Source: Branchiostoma floridae (taxonomy: Eukaryota; Chordata; Leptocardii; Amphioxiformes; Branchiostomatidae). From it: a stretch of DNA of 64,000 bases. Shown here in pieces: positions 32,744 through 44,508 of this stretch (position 1 is its first letter; every line of letters starts with the position of its first letter). Under the pieces are notes generated by a model. That model saw only the letters and a list, made by a program, of their open reading frames with translations. It searched no databases and was not told the DNA's origin. Location of the stretch: NCBI RefSeq assembly GCF_000003815.2, contig NC_049986.1, positions 143,398 to 207,397 of the forward strand, in the 5' to 3' direction. A program made the translations under genes and the position numbers.

Positions 32744-33003
32744 TCTTCAGTTATCTTGAAGAAACACTCATGTAGCTTCTCGAAAGGATCCTGCGTCTTT
32801 ACCGATTGACTGACACCGGTTCACAAAGGTGTCAGGTCATCGCGTTGTACGTGACAGTGACCAAAATACAAAGGCCTGAGAATATTTTGAAAACAGTTGG
32901 AAAGATACTTGATATGCATAGCGCCTTGATTCTTTGCCACGCTTGCATGTTGGGAAAAGGTCAAAGATAGCCATCTTGTGCAGTCGAGCAGAATAAATTT
33001 GAC
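32744..33003. repeat. ~690 bp tandem repeat, unit C (partial)
   Basis: Matches the first ~260 bp of units A and B, then diverges after GTGCAGTCGAGCAGAATAAA. Confidence 0.85.
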
Positions 33004-33321
33004 CTTGAACTTTATGATAGCACAACTTTTCAGGCAACAGCCTAAATTATGTGGGCGTGTACACATCACACGTACAGCAGATCGTTAGAAGTATCGTTAT
33101 TAAAATGGGCATTGTTTAACACTTATTACAAATATTTCAAAACATATTCAAAATTACATAATAGTTTTACCTAAATTTACAAGTACAGACATTGAATGTG
33201 CACATTTATAATAGTTATACCTCAATAACAGTTGACATTAGTGCGTCATTACTGATACATTAGAGAGAGAGCTTTGTGAATGAATGATTGACGTTGTCTT
33301 TCAGTCCAGCTCAGTGGGATC

Positions 33322-34168
33322 TTAACCCTATTCAGACCGGGCTTTTTTGGTCATCCCTGGACCGGGGGGGTGCTTTTGAGGCCCTCCACTCCTAAGTCCT
33401 ATAACTCTTGAACGACGTGTCTTAGGGACACCAAATTTTAAGGACATAATGTCGACATAATATCTGACAAGTCTTTGACGTTTTACGTTACGTTGACGTA
33501 AGATGACGTAATTATGACGTCATCAATTTGATTATATTGGCCGGAAAAAGGGTATTCTCAGCAAAATTCAAGTTATGCTACGTCATGCACATCTAAGATA
33601 CGAGTTAGGCTCCGCCATATTATATCCACCACCTTGAATTTTTAAAACTACTTTTTTTGCAACAAGTAATCATAAAGAGCAATGGAAATAGACTAAATTT
33701 ATTCATTTAGATGGTTTTTGATGAAAAAATACCAGGTAGTTACAAATTTGAAGGGATAATTAGCTTGTTATTCTTGATCTGGCCATACGGTCCGCCATCT
33801 GGGATTTTGGGCTGATGACGTCATCAAATTTGCATAATTTATGCATATATAATTAGGAAAGATATGCTAAATAATACAAGATTTTGTTTATGCAATAAAA
33901 TAGCAGTAATATAGCAAATAAATGTGAAAAATACATTGTTAGAACCAAAAATAGTGATTTTTGGCAAAACTGCCTGTCAGCAAACGGTTGCCATGGCAAC
34001 ACGAAAAAATGGAAAATTTGTCAAACTTCGTAAAAATTTTGCCAACAATATTTTAGGAAAACTCACCAAATTTGGTGGCTTTAACGTAAGGCGTTCTGGC
34101 GTTATAGGACATCGAAGTTGGCGCAGGCCTCAAATGCCCCCCCCCCCCCTCGGTCTGAATAGGGTTAA
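33322..34168. mobile_element. piggyBac-like MITE, complete (847 bp)
   Basis: TTAA at both ends (33322-33325 and 34165-34168); terminal inverted repeats CCCTATTCAGACCG and CGGTCTGAATAGGG; then C/G-run subterminal sequence. The TTAA site and CCC start fit piggyBac. Interior words GATGACGTCAT, GTTGCCATGGCAAC and CCGCCAT are shared with the truncated member at 14.4-15.2 kb. No transposase frame is visible. Confidence 0.85.
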
Positions 34169-34762
34169 AACTGGGGGCTTGACGCCGTAGTTGGTAGTGT
34201 TTTTTCCAGCCGGCTGAAGGAACTGTATGCAGGGATGATTTATACCTCGCCAAAGCAGAAGGAAAGCAAATCCAGTTTTATGTACCCTTTCATGCACCAT
34301 ACCATTATGCATCCACCTCTTTGGATGGATTAGGTAATGCCGCTATCTTGGATTTGAAGGTACCATTGTATGTAATACGTGGCAGATCTTGCATCGTCAT
34401 GTGGCTACTGAGAGTAACTTTAATTAATGGTCAATGGAGATACTCAGGACATATGGCCCCAGGACGTATGCACACTTTTGACATAGACCAATTCAAAATT
34501 GTTAAGTTTGGGATTTATTTTTCCTCTCTTCGGAAATCAAGGCGAAAATTTAAGAATCTGGACACTTGTGCCTTGGTATACTAAAAGAATAATGTTTAAT
34601 TTCATCTCGGGGTGTTGAAAGCCCATGTTCACAGGACGTGTTCTCAGGACATGTACACAATATTGTTTGAACTGTTTGAGTATCCATTCAGTCTTTTTAT
34701 GTCGCATTTCATATTGGTGCAAATTCATTTCCCCTATCATTTCTTTCTACTTTCTACTTTCT
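34169..34762. other. No gene seen
   Basis: Unique-looking spacer between the piggyBac-like MITE and copy 2 of the 2.4 kb duplication. Confidence 0.4.
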
Positions 34763-36994
34763 TTTAGTCATATTATGTTGATATTAAATTTTTGATTTAC
34801 TTATATCGTAAAATGATAGTATGTATTGATTATTCCTAAGTTGCTATTGTTTGTATTGATTTGTATTGCGTTAAGGTTAACGTTAATATTCTCTTTCAGT
34901 GCTACTTTTTATCCTATGCCCTATCTTAATATCCTGAGAATCAGCCATCATGTTAGTTTACTGGGGCTCCTACCCCCCCCCCTCCCCCCGACTACTATTG
35001 AAACCATATGTCCTGAAAGTTCGTATGTGGATGCCTATGACACATGCCCACATGATGTAATTTATTCAACACTTTTGGTATGCACTTCATCAAATGATTC
35101 ATTTTGGAATTTTCATTTTGTTTTACACCAAAGTTATATTTAATCTCACATGCCCAAAATGGGTATGAAAAGCAAAAGTCTCCAAATTTGTCATTTCAAC
35201 CTTATTAAGGCATGTGACACCCATGTGTTGGCCACTCGAGCCACGTAACTTCTAATGTAACTATCTGTTGACAACAAAATGTGGCTAGTTGATGAAAATC
35301 ACACATATTCAAAAGATTGTAACAAGAAAAATTTTGATTCTCTATGTTTTCGATAAAAAAAGTAAAATTAACAATGTTATTAGAAGGTCTTGTGCCCAGA
35401 TTGAAGCAACCTTTTAACAGAGCAATACTTTCTGGATGTCTTGTGTGAGCAGTCTATATAAAGTGACAAGGCATAACTTTTGGGCAAATACATACTTTTC
35501 TGAAAATTACGAGCATTAAAGAAAATTGACAAATAACTCATAATCAGTTAGTATTATACGGTTATTAATCGTTGTACAATAATTTTTGGTTAGAAATAAC
35601 CATTTGTAGAATATTGCTTACAGCGATCAGATTATTATTGGACTGAGCATAGCACTTTGGACAAATGCTTGTAGCCCCTGACAGCTTAAACTTACATTGC
35701 TGATATTTTGTGAAAAACTTCTCTGGTACTCATTGGATCCTTTCAACCACAGCGAGGGTCTAAGAGCCTCGTTGAAAATCAAAAAAATCTTTAGATTTCT
35801 TCCAAAAGTATTGAGATTTTGTGGTAAATCTTGAGATGTATTGAGTCAATCTTGAGATTTTTCGTAAGAATCTTGAGATCATTTTATTAAGTCTCAAGAT
35901 TCTTGAAAATGATCTCAACGCAAAGTGAACATTTTTTTTCTTGACGGTCAGATAGTGTAGAGGGTACAGAAAAAGTATCAAAGGCATGACTCATTGTTAT
36001 CGGGACAGAAGACTCCTGGGCGGTACCTTAAACAGATTGTCGCAAGGATCAGTTACATGTGCACAATGACACACCTATGTCAGACCAAGCCGCTTCACAC
36101 ATCTCCGATATAATTAGAAAGAAAAACATCACAAATAAAAATCTACTTTAATCGTCTTGTCCGTGAGCGTTGGCTTGATTACAAAACCATTCCGAGGACA
36201 AAATTTGTGAGTTTTCAGCCGGGTTTACACCAGCAAAAGAGTCTGGAAGGCCTCAATGGCCATAAATCATAAGTTATATAGACCCAGACTGACAGGTCAC
36301 TGAGTCAATGTAGCTTACAATCGGCTTTGGCTTGATTTGGCTCTGTAGTGTTTTTACCACTTTGTGATAAGTAGCCTGATGAGCTGATCAATTTTTTTAA
36401 CCGAATGATCGCTATTCTTAAATATTTTTCACATTCCAATGAACTTCAATACACACTGTTGTAACTCCCCAAGGCGCCAGTTCCCTCCCCCTTTCACAAT
36501 TATACAAAGTTTCCTCCTCCAGAGTGTTTGGCCAACAGGTAAGCAAAGAACAGACCGTTAGCCTTCTCCAGGCCTTCCTAAGGGGACATGTATGGATCTT
36601 AGAATTTGACAAAAAAGGGCATATTAGGCCAGGCGAGTCAGTCCGCGGAAAGGGAAACATTCACCCTCCTGGCCGATCAAACCCTTCGGTGGCCAAACTC
36701 CCATGGCAATTGCAAATTTATCTTATAGTCAGCGTACTTAGACTGGTAGAGACCAACAGAACGTCTATCTTACCTTGTTTGATTGCCCGTAGTGAATTGT
36801 AACACGTTTGTTGGCTGCTTGAGTCAAAACTGGTCTGCAGGAGTAAATAATTTAACTGTACAGATATCTGTGCTGTAGACAGAGTATAGACAGGGTGTAA
36901 CCCAACTTGCGCAGTCACGCTACTCTAAACGATAGCCTACGGCGAAATACTTTAGTGTTTTTTGGCCAACCGGTAACATTTTCCTTGCGCATAA

Positions 36995-37083
<89 letters not shown>

Positions 37084-37160
37084 ACACATACGCACACACA
37101 CACAACAGCGCAATACCCAACAGCGCAAAATTCTCATGGGACCGGCAGCACAGGACGTAA
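34763..37160 (+). repeat. 2.4 kb dispersed duplication, copy 2
   Basis: Second copy of 632-3290, without the short insertion of copy 1 and with a longer, purer CA tract (about 36999-37105). Small indels and substitutions throughout show the copies are not very recent. Confidence 0.85.
36999..37105. repeat. CA microsatellite
   Basis: Nearly pure CA run, source of spurious Thr-His and Cys-Val reading frames on both strands. Confidence 0.97.
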
Positions 37161-37737
37161 GACTTAGATTTTTCACCCAAATGTGCACCAAAAAACACGT
37201 CACTGCTTACTAAAGTACCCTTTTCAGCCATGCTAATATCTAATGTCATGTTGCAGTAGATTATTAGAAGTGTGAACTCGAATTTGGACCCTTGATACCC
37301 CCTTTGTACATTGATATCATACTGAACTTTTTTTTCTATTTTCAAACAGTATGAACTGATTCTTAATTTCACATATGAAATAGGAATAGATTATATGTGA
37401 TAGTTTTTACACTAAAGATGGAAAAGAAGAACCAATGCAAATTATAGATCCGGTGCGTATTGCATTAAATGAACATTAAATCTGTGTTTCCCCCCCCTAA
37501 AATCAGCCCCATTCATTATGCTGTAAAACGCAACATGTTTTTTTTTACAGATGAAACGATTTAACTCAATTTTAAAGACTGTATAATGTCCTAAGCCAAT
37601 CGTTGCTATGGAGGTATATTGTCATGACAAAAATTGCCATAGAAACATGCCAGGCACTTTCAAGGTTTAAAAAATTAACACAATGACTTTCTTCAAGTGT
37701 GATGTCATGTGAATAAGTATTACAAAGTGACATGGAT
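37161..37737. other. No gene seen
   Basis: AT-rich, with homopolymer runs near 37491 and 37540. No feature recognised. Confidence 0.4.
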
Positions 37738-38026
37738 GTATGAATGAATGAATGAATGAATGAATGAATGAATGAATGAATGAATGAATGAATGGATGAA
37801 TGGATGAATGAATGAATGAATGAATGAATGAATGAATGAATGAATGAATGAATGACGTTTATTGCGCAACATTTGTACATGATACAATGTAAGGCAACGG
37901 TAAAAGATCAATTTATACCATGATACAACTTATTACAATAACTACATGATGCGTTATTTTCGGCAAATTTTCAGAAATCCATCCCCAATGCGTCATAGAT
38001 ATGGTGCATACAATTGCCATATGGTG
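37738..38026 (-). mobile_element. LINE 3' end with tetranucleotide tail
   Basis: On the minus strand the sequence ends ...TTGCGCAATAAACGT (to 37855) and continues as an ATTC repeat (37738-37853), the microsatellite-like tail typical of CR1/L2-type non-LTR elements. The (GAAT)n run yields spurious Ile-His-Ser-Phe frames. It lies head to head with the LINE starting about 38027. Confidence 0.7.
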
Positions 38027-40865
38027 CCACTTTGAGGAACTCAATGAATATCTATGCACTCTGAATCATAGTTTTTCTGCCATTGCTATTACCGAGACTT
38101 GGCTTACTGAAATTACTTGTCAAAATTATAATATTCCTGGATATAAAAGCATTCATCACTGTAGACATGACAGGATAGGAGGAGGGGTTTCTCTATACAT
38201 AAGAAATGACTTATCATATATAGAACGTAAAGACCTGGAGTTCGAAACCAATGAGTCAGGCTCACAGTGCATCTTTATTGAAATTTGCTCAAGTGGCGAT
38301 GAGGGGAAAAAAGTCATCATTAGCTGTGTATACCGGCCTCCTAATACAGATATCCTACAATTTAATGATCAATTGACAGAGTGTATGACTAAGATTAACA
38401 AAGAAAAGAATGTCTGTTATATATTAGGGGACTTCAATATTGACTTACTCAAAACCTCACATTCTCCTACTTCAGATCATGTAAATAATCTCTTCTCTTC
38501 CTCATTCTTCCCTCTTGTGCATAAACCTACCAGAATTACCCCTCATTCTGCTACTTTGATTGACAATATTTATACAAACACACTTGACTCAAACGTAAAG
38601 GCTGGAATCATGGTCACAGACATTTCCGATCACTTCCCAATTTTCTTGATATCTGGATCAGAGGAAAATGGAAATGAACCTTTGAAAAATGTCAATTGTT
38701 ATTCCTATCGTCAGATAAACGAGACGAACAAAGAAAAATTCATTGACTCCCTAACAAACACATCTTGGGATCCCGTCTTGGTAGAAACAGACACAGAATT
38801 GGCTTACGATAAATTTCTTAATACTTTCACTTTACTCTTTGACGAATCATTTCCAATGAAAACAGCAAAAATCGGCCAACGTTCCCACAGAAAACCCTGG
38901 TTGACCCGTGGCCTGCTCAAATCAATTAAGAAGAAAAACAAACTCTATATGAAATACGTCAAAAACCGAACCCCCCTGAGCGAAAGTACATACAAAGAAT
39001 ACAAAAATAAACTAACTCATTTATTAAGAATTGCTAAAAAGAATTATTACCACGGAAAATTTACGGAAGCGTCGAAAAATGTTAAGCAAACTTGGAATTT
39101 AATTAACAACTTATTAAATCGCTGTGATACATCTAAAGCAGCCCCACACAAAATACAAACCGGTGCCCGTACTATCACAGATAAAAATAAGATGTGCGAA
39201 GAATTTAATGATTTTTTTGTTAATGTCGGCCCTACCCTAGAGAGCAAAATACCCATCGTAGCGAAAGATCCCCTCGATTTCATCAAAACTCATCTGAATA
39301 GGCAACTAACGTCATTTGAACCCCCGTCCACTGCTGAAATTTTAGATATAGTACGAAACCTGAAAGATTCCGCTGCTGGACACGATGGAATCAGCGCAAA
39401 AATACTCAAAATATCCCTACCTTATATTATTTGTCCTCTTATACATATCCTAACATTATCCATTCAGAGCGGTGTGGTCCCTAAATCAACCAAAATTGCC
39501 AAAGTGATTCCTATATTTAAAAGTAATGATTCTACCTCGGTAAGTAATTACCGCCCTATTTCAGTTCTACCGTGCATCTCCAAAATTCTCGAAAAATTAA
39601 TATACAATCGTCTTTTAAAGCATTTAGATCAAAATGACATTCTATACAAACATCAATATGGTTTCAGAAGGGGATACTCTACTTCCATGGCACTTATTCA
39701 ATTAATCGAGAAAATTACTACAGCTATTGACAACAATGAATTCACCATAGGGATATTTTTAGATCTAAGCAAAGCATTCGACACGGTAAACCATTCTATT
39801 CTTCTCAAAAAGCTAAATAAATATGGCATTAATGACACAGCACTCAAGTGGTTTAAGAGCTATCTATCAGATAGAAAACAATACGTCACCCTCAATGGCT
39901 ATACATCTTCATGCAAACTGATAAATTGTGGAGTTCCCCAGGGATCAATTCTGGGACCCTTATTGTTTTTAATATATGTTAACGATCTTGCTGAAGCATC
40001 CAAAATATTCTGTTTTATCCTATTTGCTGATGATACAAATCTCTTCCTCTCACATGCAGACTATGATTCGTTAATACGTCTAACCAATCAGGAATTAGAA
40101 AAAGTCATCACATGGTTCGAAACCAACAAGCTATCAGTTAATATCAAAAAGACGTACTATCTTATCTTTTGTAGTAAAAACAAGACATATAATAAGAAAA
40201 ATGCCAATATCTTCCTAAAGAACCTTCCTCTATCCCAAGAATGCCAGGCTAAATTTCTAGGAGTACTCATTGACGATCGACTAACATGGAAGCCCCACAT
40301 TGCTATGTTATTAAATAAAATTTCAAAAACTATCGGGATCATAGGGAAAATTAGACATCTTTTATCCCAGAGAACCTTTATAACCATATATAACAGTCTA
40401 ATCTATCCATATCTCATGTATTGTAATATTGTTTGGGGAAACGCCTACAAAACTTCTCTACACCCTTTATTAATTCTACAGAAAAAATTTCTACGCATTG
40501 CGACATGTTCGAGTTTCTATACTCACTCTTCACCACTATTTGAGAAACTTAGAATTTTGAATATCTATGACGTCAACAGATTTCAACTTGCTCTTTTTAC
40601 AGCCCAACACATAAACCATACTCTCCCCGATACCTTTGACAGCTTTCTTAATTTTCGCTCGCAGTTTCACAATTATCAAACTCGCCAAAGCACAAATCTA
40701 CACATCCCCCTATTCAGAACCTCTCTTGCCCAAATGTCTGTCAAATACAAGTGTGTTAAAATATGGAATGATCTCCCCCCCTCCCTTAAGAATCTAACTT
40801 CCTCTCTCCCGACTTTTAAACGTAATCTGAAAATCCATCTGTTAATCCATCCGAGCCCCCTGTAG
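38001..40865 (+). CDS. Non-LTR retrotransposon polyprotein (endonuclease + reverse transcriptase)
   Basis: An uninterrupted 954-residue frame. Residues about 15-220 are an APE-type endonuclease (ETWL with the catalytic Glu, YRPP, GDFNID near 143, SDHFP near 209). Residues about 430-760 are a reverse transcriptase (YRPISVLP near 516, LDLSKAFDTVNH, GVPQGSILGP near 643, catalytic FADD near 674). The tail ends in the usual WNDLPP...FKRNLK region. Element proteins of this kind nick target DNA and copy their RNA into it. The clade looks CR1/jockey-like. The annotated start is not native: MVHTIAIWC precedes the family-like HFEELNEYL, so the element is 5'-truncated at about 38027, losing the first endonuclease strand. 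No stop or frameshift over nearly 3 kb suggests recent insertion. Confidence 0.92.
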   Translation: MVHTIAIWCHFEELNEYLCTLNHSFSAIAITETWLTEITCQNYNIPGYKSIHHCRHDRIGGGVSLYIRNDLSYIERKDLEFETNESGSQCIFIEICSSGDEGKKVIISCVYRPPNTDILQFNDQLTECMTKINKEKNVCYILGDFNIDLLKTSHSPTSDHVNNLFSSSFFPLVHKPTRITPHSATLIDNIYTNTLDSNVKAGIMVTDISDHFPIFLISGSEENGNEPLKNVNCYSYRQINETNKEKFIDSLTNTSWDPVLVETDTELAYDKFLNTFTLLFDESFPMKTAKIGQRSHRKPWLTRGLLKSIKKKNKLYMKYVKNRTPLSESTYKEYKNKLTHLLRIAKKNYYHGKFTEASKNVKQTWNLINNLLNRCDTSKAAPHKIQTGARTITDKNKMCEEFNDFFVNVGPTLESKIPIVAKDPLDFIKTHLNRQLTSFEPPSTAEILDIVRNLKDSAAGHDGISAKILKISLPYIICPLIHILTLSIQSGVVPKSTKIAKVIPIFKSNDSTSVSNYRPISVLPCISKILEKLIYNRLLKHLDQNDILYKHQYGFRRGYSTSMALIQLIEKITTAIDNNEFTIGIFLDLSKAFDTVNHSILLKKLNKYGINDTALKWFKSYLSDRKQYVTLNGYTSSCKLINCGVPQGSILGPLLFLIYVNDLAEASKIFCFILFADDTNLFLSHADYDSLIRLTNQELEKVITWFETNKLSVNIKKTYYLIFCSKNKTYNKKNANIFLKNLPLSQECQAKFLGVLIDDRLTWKPHIAMLLNKISKTIGIIGKIRHLLSQRTFITIYNSLIYPYLMYCNIVWGNAYKTSLHPLLILQKKFLRIATCSSFYTHSSPLFEKLRILNIYDVNRFQLALFTAQHINHTLPDTFDSFLNFRSQFHNYQTRQSTNLHIPLFRTSLAQMSVKYKCVKIWNDLPPSLKNLTSSLPTFKRNLKIHLLIHPSPL

Positions 40866-41296
40866 TAGCCACATTTTTTCTTTCTTTTTAAATCATATTA
40901 TCTTAATTCATTCCATTATTTGACTATCCTTATTGCATTATTATCATTTTTTAAGTATTATGTTGATTTATTATTTATTGTTAAGCCAAACCATTAATTA
41001 CTTGTTTATCCTTATTACATCATTACCATTTTCGTTGTATTACGTTACTTTATCAATCATTGTTAATTCATACCATTAATTACTTGTTTACCCTCATTGT
41101 ATCATTATTATTCTATGTATTACTTTACTTTATTATTATATATGATAATCAACTTTGTTTAGTTTAAAGGAGGAGGGCTAAGTATAAGCTTCTCAAGCTT
41201 TTTTCCTCCTCCTGCACCTGTTTTATCCATTGTTTTCGTTTTTTTGTTTTAATGTAATATTTTGTGTGCGAATAAATAAACAAACAAACAAACAAT
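38027..41296 (+). mobile_element. 5'-truncated LINE (CR1/jockey-like)
   Basis: Spans the endonuclease/reverse transcriptase frame and a ~430 bp AT-rich 3' untranslated region, ending in a hairpin, then AATAAATAAACAAACAAAC at about 41270-41292. A 5' leader, a possible first ORF and the first codons of the endonuclease are missing. Confidence 0.85.
41167..41212 (+). other. 3'-UTR stem-loop of the LINE
   Basis: GGAGGAGG pairs with CCTCCTCC, with an inner AAGCTT / AAGCTT stem around TCTC. Its position about 60 bp before the A-rich tail suggests a recognition structure for reverse-transcriptase priming, as in other LINEs; that role is inferred. Confidence 0.55.
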
Positions 41297-41879
41297 ACAT
41301 CATGGGTAAATCAAATCAAATTAGTTTTGAGTTTTATTGAAAATTAGTCAAAATTACTCTTGCTGTGAAATACAACTGCTTCATGAACTAATGACTTTAT
41401 CATACTTGATTAAGGTAAGTGTACAAAGCTATTTACCATTGCTATTTACGTATCTTTTCCTTAGCAACGGTTGCCATGGAAACACGCTAGGCACTTCTAA
41501 AGTTTAGATTAGAAAATGAAACTCTCCTGCTGTATACTTGTAACTTTCACTGTAAGGTTCATGATTTTGCCTTTATTTAAGAATTTTAACGCCAATGGAA
41601 ACGAACCCTAAACATAGACATTATTGGTAAAAATTGGCCAAATCCTCAACTTTTCTCAAAACATAGTAGTATTGCCGACATTTTAGTATTGTGCTATGAT
41701 AAGATTGCGTTTGCATAATTTTACCAAGTAACAGCCTAAGCGCAAAAGCCAAAAATGTACACTTTTTAATAATAAAAAGTGCATAAAAGGGCGATAAAAT
41801 AGATTTCGGAAGATGTACTGTTGAAAGGACTGTCGAAATTTTAAAGAAATTGGTTTTTAATAGTATACCAACCTCCACA
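41297..41879. other. No gene seen
   Basis: AT-rich spacer, including a GGTTGCCATGGAAAC word near 41467 also found in the piggyBac-like MITEs. Confidence 0.4.
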
Positions 41880-42640
41880 GGTCACTAGAAAATACCAGAA
41901 ATTCTAATAAACTGACAACACACCAGACGGTCAAAACCTACAGTTCGAGGCATATGATATGTGTTATCTGTCTATCTAGCCAGCTATTTCTTTGTGTGCG
42001 AGTGTGAATGTAGTGAACGAAACGGATTGGCACAATATTGTCCTTGGTCAGAATAAACAGTCACAAAACAAGGACAGTCGACAGGCTAGAGGATTGAAAC
42101 AAAGACAACAATCTTACCTTCTGAATACTGGCGGTAACGAGTCGCTTTTCTAAGACAAAGAGACGGATGTAACTCTCTTGCTTGGACTTGGACGCAGAAG
42201 TGTGTACGTGTCTGCTCCGAAAGCTCCAGACATTCCTGATAGACACGTTTGACTGTTATGCAAATTCAAATTGCTCTGACCTATCAGTGTTCGTTTCTGA
42301 CACACTCACATGGAGGCCTCCTTTTATTTCAGACAATCGTGCTTGCAAATACGTTATACACATTGGTAAGAATAATGGCAGTTTTCATGCATTTTCTGTC
42401 GTCTATTCTATAAGTAACTGAAGGCGACATCTCTCTTTTTCCAAAACTCTTAATTTCTTTTTAGATGTCAGTTGTTGTGACCTGGTAGAAATACAGTAAT
42501 AAGCTACAAGTTGCTTGCTATTCTGACGCGTCTCAGTAGTTCACGTTGATTTAATTATAAGGATGACATCCTCTGGGAACCCCAAAAAAAGTTTGTCAAA
42601 AAAGTTGTTTTCATTATGAAACCTAAGTGGTTTGGAAGGT
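41880..42640 (-). repeat. Inverted duplication, copy 2 (partner 6740-7470)
   Basis: Minus-strand copy of the cassette at 6740-7470. It keeps the octamer (ATGCAAAT on plus, 42258-42265) and the splice-donor-like GTAAGA (minus, 42117). Downstream on the minus strand there is no zinc-finger exon before the LINE at 41.3 kb, so it is probably an orphan promoter-like fragment. Confidence 0.8.
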
Positions 42641-43336
42641 TGTTTGTACAAATGACCAAACACAGAGTACTGAATACCAAACAATATAGATTCTTCATTT
42701 TATTGTTTTATCTACTTTTTTTACCACGGTCTTTCGATATATCTTTTTTATCTGCAGCATATATTCTCTCATTTGCACCTACTATGTACGATTTAAAGCA
42801 TAGTTGAAAGCTCCTTTTTTGGAAACGACCGAAATTTGATGCACGCGCAAATGTCAACCATATAATCTACATGGCTTTATTTTTAATTATGGATTTGATA
42901 TGTTTACACAGAACCTTACGCGATCTGCAGGTGCGCGTAAGGGTGAACATTCTTACGGTCAAATCAGATTATGAGGTAAGCGTAATGCCAGGTGCCTGCA
43001 AGGGTGAACGTCCGCACGGTCGTCGGGATTTATGCCAAAAATTTTACTTGGATCCTTTGACCAAATATCCATTTTATATCTAGACGAAATTTCAACAACG
43101 TTACGTCATTTGGTCTCAATACCAGGGCCAAAATATACAGTTGGAAAAAAAAAAAAAACGGCTCAGGGTAGTGACCCATTCTACCTTGTTTCTTTTCTGG
43201 CAGTTCTCTGTCTCCGCTGAGGTTCACAACTGTTAGATTAAAAAATATAAAAATAGGAGAAATTAATTAAATGGGGTGTTGTAGAAGTCACGGCGTCCTT
43301 GCATGCAGTATGGTCTGGGATCCTAGTTTGTCCTAG
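42641..43336. other. No gene seen
   Basis: Short frames only. A duplicated phrase, AGGTGCGCGTAAGGGTGAAC / AGGTGCCTGCAAGGGTGAAC, lies at about 42930 and 42990. Confidence 0.4.
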
Positions 43337-43457
43337 TGGAATTTTTACATGGATCACAAGCGACCCCTATTAATTAGTTGCAGTACTGCACGACCCCAAT
43401 GTGAATGATACTGCAGTACTGCAACCGATTAATAGGTGTCGCTTACGATCCATGTAC
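43337..43457. mobile_element. 121 bp palindromic MITE
   Basis: ACATGGATCACAAGCGACCC at the left is mirrored by GGTGTCGCTTACGATCCATGT at the right with small mismatches. Inner arms are TTGCAGTACTGCA and TGCAGTACTGCAA. A half copy is at about 5775-5828. Confidence 0.85.
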
Positions 43458-44508
43458 CGACTTCAAATGGTTAGGTCGAGTTGTTTTCATGACATACCCC
43501 AGTCTTTATCGTCTTCAGTCTCATGCCATACAAAGTAAAGAAAGAAATTGTAAATATGACTTTATGACAGTAGAAATAGGGGAACTCAAATGCACGAATT
43601 ATTTTAAATAAATTTGTTTTTGTGTTAAAGGAGACAAATTGAATGGAATGTGTAAAACACTTAATCACACCTGTCCATCGTCTGTGGATTACTGTAATTG
43701 AATTAAATCAGCTGTAAAATATGTAAAGCTAAATCTTTCAGTCTTTGTAAAAAGAGTAAGAAACAAAGAAAGCTTCACTCAGAATGTTTTGAAATGTTGC
43801 ACTTGTCATATATTGCTCCAAATGAGTCACAGCAATATTTACATGTACATGTGATTGAAACGTTGTTTCTCTGAAATATAAGAATACTTACTTCCCTTTC
43901 TATTATTCAACTTCAGGAGTATAAGATACAAAATGTTCCCTTAAACATGTATAGGACAATTTGTCATTCAACAGGCTAGTAATATGTCAAAGACATACTG
44001 AACTAGAAACTAATGTGCTGTGGAAAAATCAACACAAGACACTGTCAATGGTGCAGAACTGAGAAGTTTTTACTTGTAAACCACAAGATTACACAGCCTA
44101 AACAGAAGATTTTGACATTTCAAAAGCTATAGCCAATTATTTGCACCAAAATACACACGTGCATAATAACTGCACAATATAAATGTGTCTCACATGAAAT
44201 ATACCTAACGTTATTTGGTAAACTATGACAGTGACGTCTATAAGAAGAAGAAGACTACATTCATATGAATAAATTATGATAATAACTGTGTGCTAACATT
44301 TAATCAAAATCAGTCTCTAGTTTCTGTCATATAACATAACATAACGTTATCTTTATCCGTCACTTTGCGTTTATTGTTTAGCTACATTCATATTTAACAC
44401 TTATCTGAAATGTGAAAATAATACACATCTATCATACCAACGAGTATACCTTCATTCTGTGCACGTCTTTTGGCAAATGCTATGCTGAAATACTTGTTAT
44501 CATTTTAG
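43458..44508. other. No gene seen
   Basis: AT-rich sequence with no domain-bearing frame and no obvious repeat. Confidence 0.4.

Noticed and set aside
37572-37911. Minus-strand frames with repeated Ile-His-Ser-Phe
   Set aside because: Produced by the GAAT tetranucleotide tail of a LINE 3' end.
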